Shown: positions 61,223 through 64,000 of the stretch, piece after piece | How the letters are laid out: each line of letters opens with the position of its first letter | How positions within the stretch are numbered: position 1 is the stretch's first letter | DNA from: Symsagittifera roscoffensis | Lineage: Eukaryota; Xenacoelomorpha; Acoela; Convolutidae | Length of the DNA stretch: 64,000 nt | Reading direction: 5' to 3' | NCBI RefSeq assembly: GCF_963678635.1 | Contig: NC_087069.1 | Span: forward strand, 6,433,472-6,497,471 | The notes under the pieces: model-generated | Told to the model about the DNA's origin: nothing | The model's database searches: none | The model's input: only the letters and a program-made list of their open reading frames with translations | Position numbers and translations under genes: made by a program

Positions 61223-63259
61223 GAAACTATTTCACCCTGATCCGTTTTCGCGTGAAAGTACTGATGAATTTCAATATATACTAAAAATGATTATCATGAC
61301 CTAATGAAAATATTAAATTTTGTTTAATGAAGAACACAACTAGCTTTTTAATCAACAAAAATTATCTAAAAAACCCGATATTGGACAATCACCAATTGAC
61401 ACTGAAGAAAAAATTGAATGTCGCCAATGAAAATGATGTCAAGATTTACCTGTCACAATTATTAACTTGATAATGAGTCGTTTCATTTTTGTCTAGGAAA
61501 GCATCTTTATTTGCAGAGTTAATTACATTTTCTTTGCTGAAGCTGCAATTACATCCTAGTTGATCAAGGGAGGTTATCTTACAAGATCTTGCAAGAATCT
61601 TGCAAGATTCTTTAAAAAAGGATGCATATCTTTAAAAGATCTTGTAAGATTCTTGCAAGATCTTGCAAGATAACCTCCTTTAACGATAACGTTATTTCAA
61701 TCGAGATCTTTAAAAATATGGTTTTTTTGTGAAAAAAAACAACTTTACCTAAGAAAACATCTTATTACGTTTGTGTAGGAAGGGAGCAATACCAGTAACC
61801 AGTAGCAACATTTAAATACTTAAAGCAATCAACAGAAAATTGATTTAAATATGATTATAGCCACATAATAAGATGAACATAATTATTTATCGGTTCTATA
61901 GAACACAACTTGCAAATTATCGCAATCTAATTGACTCTTTTCAACAAAATTTTGACAAAAACAACAAAAAGTTCAAATTTAATCGCTAAAGTGGCAAAAT
62001 TAGATGAAAATTTTAATAAATTTTTTTTTGAAAATCTTAAATTGAAACGCATAAATTATAACGACGAAAAGAAACTGTTTACCTGACGAAAAAAACAAAT
62101 ATATAAAAATTTTTAAAATTTGTTCAACTTAAGTTTTTTTATCAGAACTTAAACTCAGAACTCCTTGTTCCGTAGTCAAATTGGATCTCCATAGTTTTTT
62201 TCTGGTGCTCAGAATAAAATTTTGTGAAAAAAATTTCATAGTTAGATCTTGCAAGATAACTTCACTCATGCAAGATCTTGCAACATAACCTCACTATTGC
62301 AAGATCTTGTAAGATAGCCCTCATTTGCAAAAATCTTGCAAGATCTTGCAAGATAACCCTTCTTGATCGACTAGGGCAGGGGCAGGGTGTTCTCAAAGAA
62401 AAAACTTGTTTGAACTTTTCTCTCATTTTACGTTCATTTAGGTTATTCCTGCGCTGTTTTTCCATGAGTGACATATTGGATTTTCATTGTCACTCAAAAA
62501 ATTTCAAATACAATTGATTATAATATCGGTTAAAAATAATATTTTTCTTTCAAACAAATCAATTATAATGAATTTGATCAGACAGTTTTGTTGAATTTTT
62601 TAAACTATGTCCAAAGTTGTCTCGTTTGCTGTCTAGTTCAGTTAATACGTTTTCGGTTTCATAAAATTTTACTTTTCACATAATATTTTATTATTTTTTT
62701 AAATTTTCTCTTTTTTCAAATTGGCAGCTTAACAATCCTTTAATTGGTTCGCCTTTTGTCCACTACCCCCCTCACGTTCAAGAAAGGGCGGTTGAATGGT
62801 TGAACGGGGGGAGGAATTTAGCGCAAACTTCATCAACTCTTCTTAACTCCCTCCACAGTCCCCTCCCCAGTTTACCTTCCCAGTTGTCCTTTTCCCAGTA
62901 TCCCCCTCCCGAATTGACTGAAAGCGGGTGGTGTGTGGGGGGGGGGGGGCTAAATCGAAATAGTAGGAGAGGTTAAAATGGGGGGGGGGCGCAAAGTGAA
63001 GGAGCTTACTTTGAATTGCTTCCCGACGTTGATGGAAGTGAACTGACAAACAGAAGTGCAACAAGAAAAAATCTGCCAGAAGAACATGATTTTGTGAACT
63101 GATTTCATTGTTTTGTTTCATTTTAATAAACATTTAGTTCAAAATTTATCTTTGATTCGTCGTAGTTTTGCAAAAAAAAATCAATTTTCAAGGATTTATG
63201 TTGGGAAAAAAATTGAGTATAATGGAAGAAGAATGGATTACAATTGATAACTTTGATAT
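61223..63259. other. Downstream flank with palindrome clusters and G-runs
   Basis: 61223-61790 parallels 38309-38844, ending at GTGTAGGAAG. Two TTGCAAGATCTTGCAAGAT clusters lie at 61570-61690 and 62245-62370. 62930-62990 has two G homopolymers of 10 or more. The open frames (62278-62517, 62843-63133) are low-complexity. No gene is seen. Confidence 0.5.
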
Positions 63260-63669
63260 TGGAACCTGATCTAAACTACATTTTATGATTGGATAAATTA
63301 GATATTTTACCACTGTAAAGTATTTAATATTAACCAATCATGATCCATCTAACTAACAACCCACTTATTTGTAAGTGCTGAAATTACTTGTAATTTCAGC
63401 ACCAGAGAGATTTGAATTTAACTTAGAAATTAGTTGCCTCTCCAAGAGAACTTCAGCAGCCGCAATAATTCAGTATACCCTAGATCTATTGAGCCTAGCA
63501 GAGACTAGTTAAGCAACCTGAGACTAGATAGTATAAGAGTAAGATTAGGATCGGTATTAGACTAAGAAGTTGCACGAATCTATCCGGCCGAAAATAAAAT
63601 AGCGTGACGAGCAGACGGTGTACCCTATCCGAAATTACTCTATGAGTTAACCACATCGGACCTAGCTCA
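63260..63669 (+). repeat. 5' LTR of a plus-strand LTR element
   Basis: 410 bp, TGGAACCTGATCTAAACTAC to GACCTAGCTCA, the same length as and closely similar to the LTR at 57622-58031 (inverted relative to it). TGGTGCGACCATAAG, two bases downstream (63672), is a plausible primer-binding site. Confidence 0.75.
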
Positions 63670-63689
63670 TCTGGTGCGACCATAAGTCT

Positions 63690-63990
63690 CGAACAAGACC
63701 TTAATAGCTTAGAATTAAACAAAAATAGATTAGAAATTAGACAAAACATTTTCACAATGTTATACGACGATAATTTAATCGAAATGTCTCTACGACTCAA
63801 TAGATCAGAGCCAATATTCCGAACGATAATAGAACTACCCGGAATTGGAAGAAGACCCCGAACCAGAGACGACATACGACAAAGTAGAAACTTACCAAAT
63901 AGTTATATGATAGTACGGCAAAAGCCAACACAAACTTTTATATTTAGAATCTTATTAGCAATGAATTTAGATTTTCATTTGCAAACATAA
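63690..63990 (+). CDS. Putative Gag start of the plus-strand LTR element (partial)
   Basis: An open frame crosses 63690-63990: ISLEQDLNSLELNKNRLEIR, then MLYDDNLIEMSLRLNRSEPI, FRTIIELPGIGRRPRTRDDI. Its first ATG is at 63757. Its position right after the LTR and primer-binding site points to Gag, but no diagnostic motif is reached. TAA occurs at 63988-63990; the window ends ten bases later, so I cannot tell whether this stop is real or a lesion. Confidence 0.45.
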
Positions 63991-64000
63991 AATCTTGAAG

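Overview
The window reads as AT-rich, transposon-dense nuclear DNA from an animal, most likely an arthropod; the species cannot be fixed from sequence alone. Support for this: host exons carry GT/AG introns and AATAAA signals; a trypsin-fold protein has the Ser-to-Gly change typical of arthropod serine protease homologues; and the mobile DNA is BEL/Pao, Gypsy, non-LTR, Tc1-like and hAT-like. There is no sign of a prokaryotic layout. A 200-base run of N (39689-39888) marks a scaffold gap.

Host genes. (1) Bases 1-3118 hold the 3' part of a serine protease homologue in four exons, with GDGGGPL where an active enzyme has GDSGGPL. A decayed second copy of its last exons lies at 5460-6058. (2) A three-exon FtsJ-like (Rossmann SAM-dependent) methyltransferase-like gene is present twice. 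Copy 1 (18926-38308) has a 17.4-kb first intron and one apparent 1-nt lesion. Copy 2 (47872-61222) is a pseudogene broken by stop codons, a lost splice donor and two retroelement insertions. Similarity continues through the 3' flanks, so this is a locus duplication later overwritten by transposons.

Mobile elements, left to right. 1765-2141: hAT-type MITE with a perfect 8-bp target duplication. 4300-7430: two decayed pieces of a non-LTR-type reverse transcriptase. 7880-8516 and 12719-13110: a decayed LINE split by a minus-strand Gypsy (8517-12718; 211-bp LTRs, GACT duplication). 13260-13680: Tc1-like transposase remnant. 16023-16819 and about 17040-17435: more hAT-type MITEs. 20302-20845: a foldback element. 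21110-24420: minus-strand LTR element remnant. 24625-35064: an almost pristine BEL/Pao element with an intact 2238-aa Gag-Pol, an extra 199-aa upstream ORF and LTRs carrying a 48-bp tandem array. 38845 to about 43600: decayed Gypsy. 44800-47600: a roughly 310-bp tandem repeat split by a palindrome-rich element with terminal inverted repeats (45867-47309). 49499-57113: full-length Gypsy (379-bp LTRs, CTTAT duplication) inside exon 2 of methyltransferase copy 2. 57622-59750: minus-strand LTR element (410-bp LTR, CATT duplication). 63260 to the end: 5' LTR and start of a plus-strand relative of that element.

Most notable: the gag start codon of two distinct Gypsy elements lies across the LTR/primer-binding-site junction; the BEL element has an accessory ORF with SGNH-like features; and the palindrome-dense element at 45.9-47.3 kb fits no family I can name. 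Nothing seen amounts to a complete new system.
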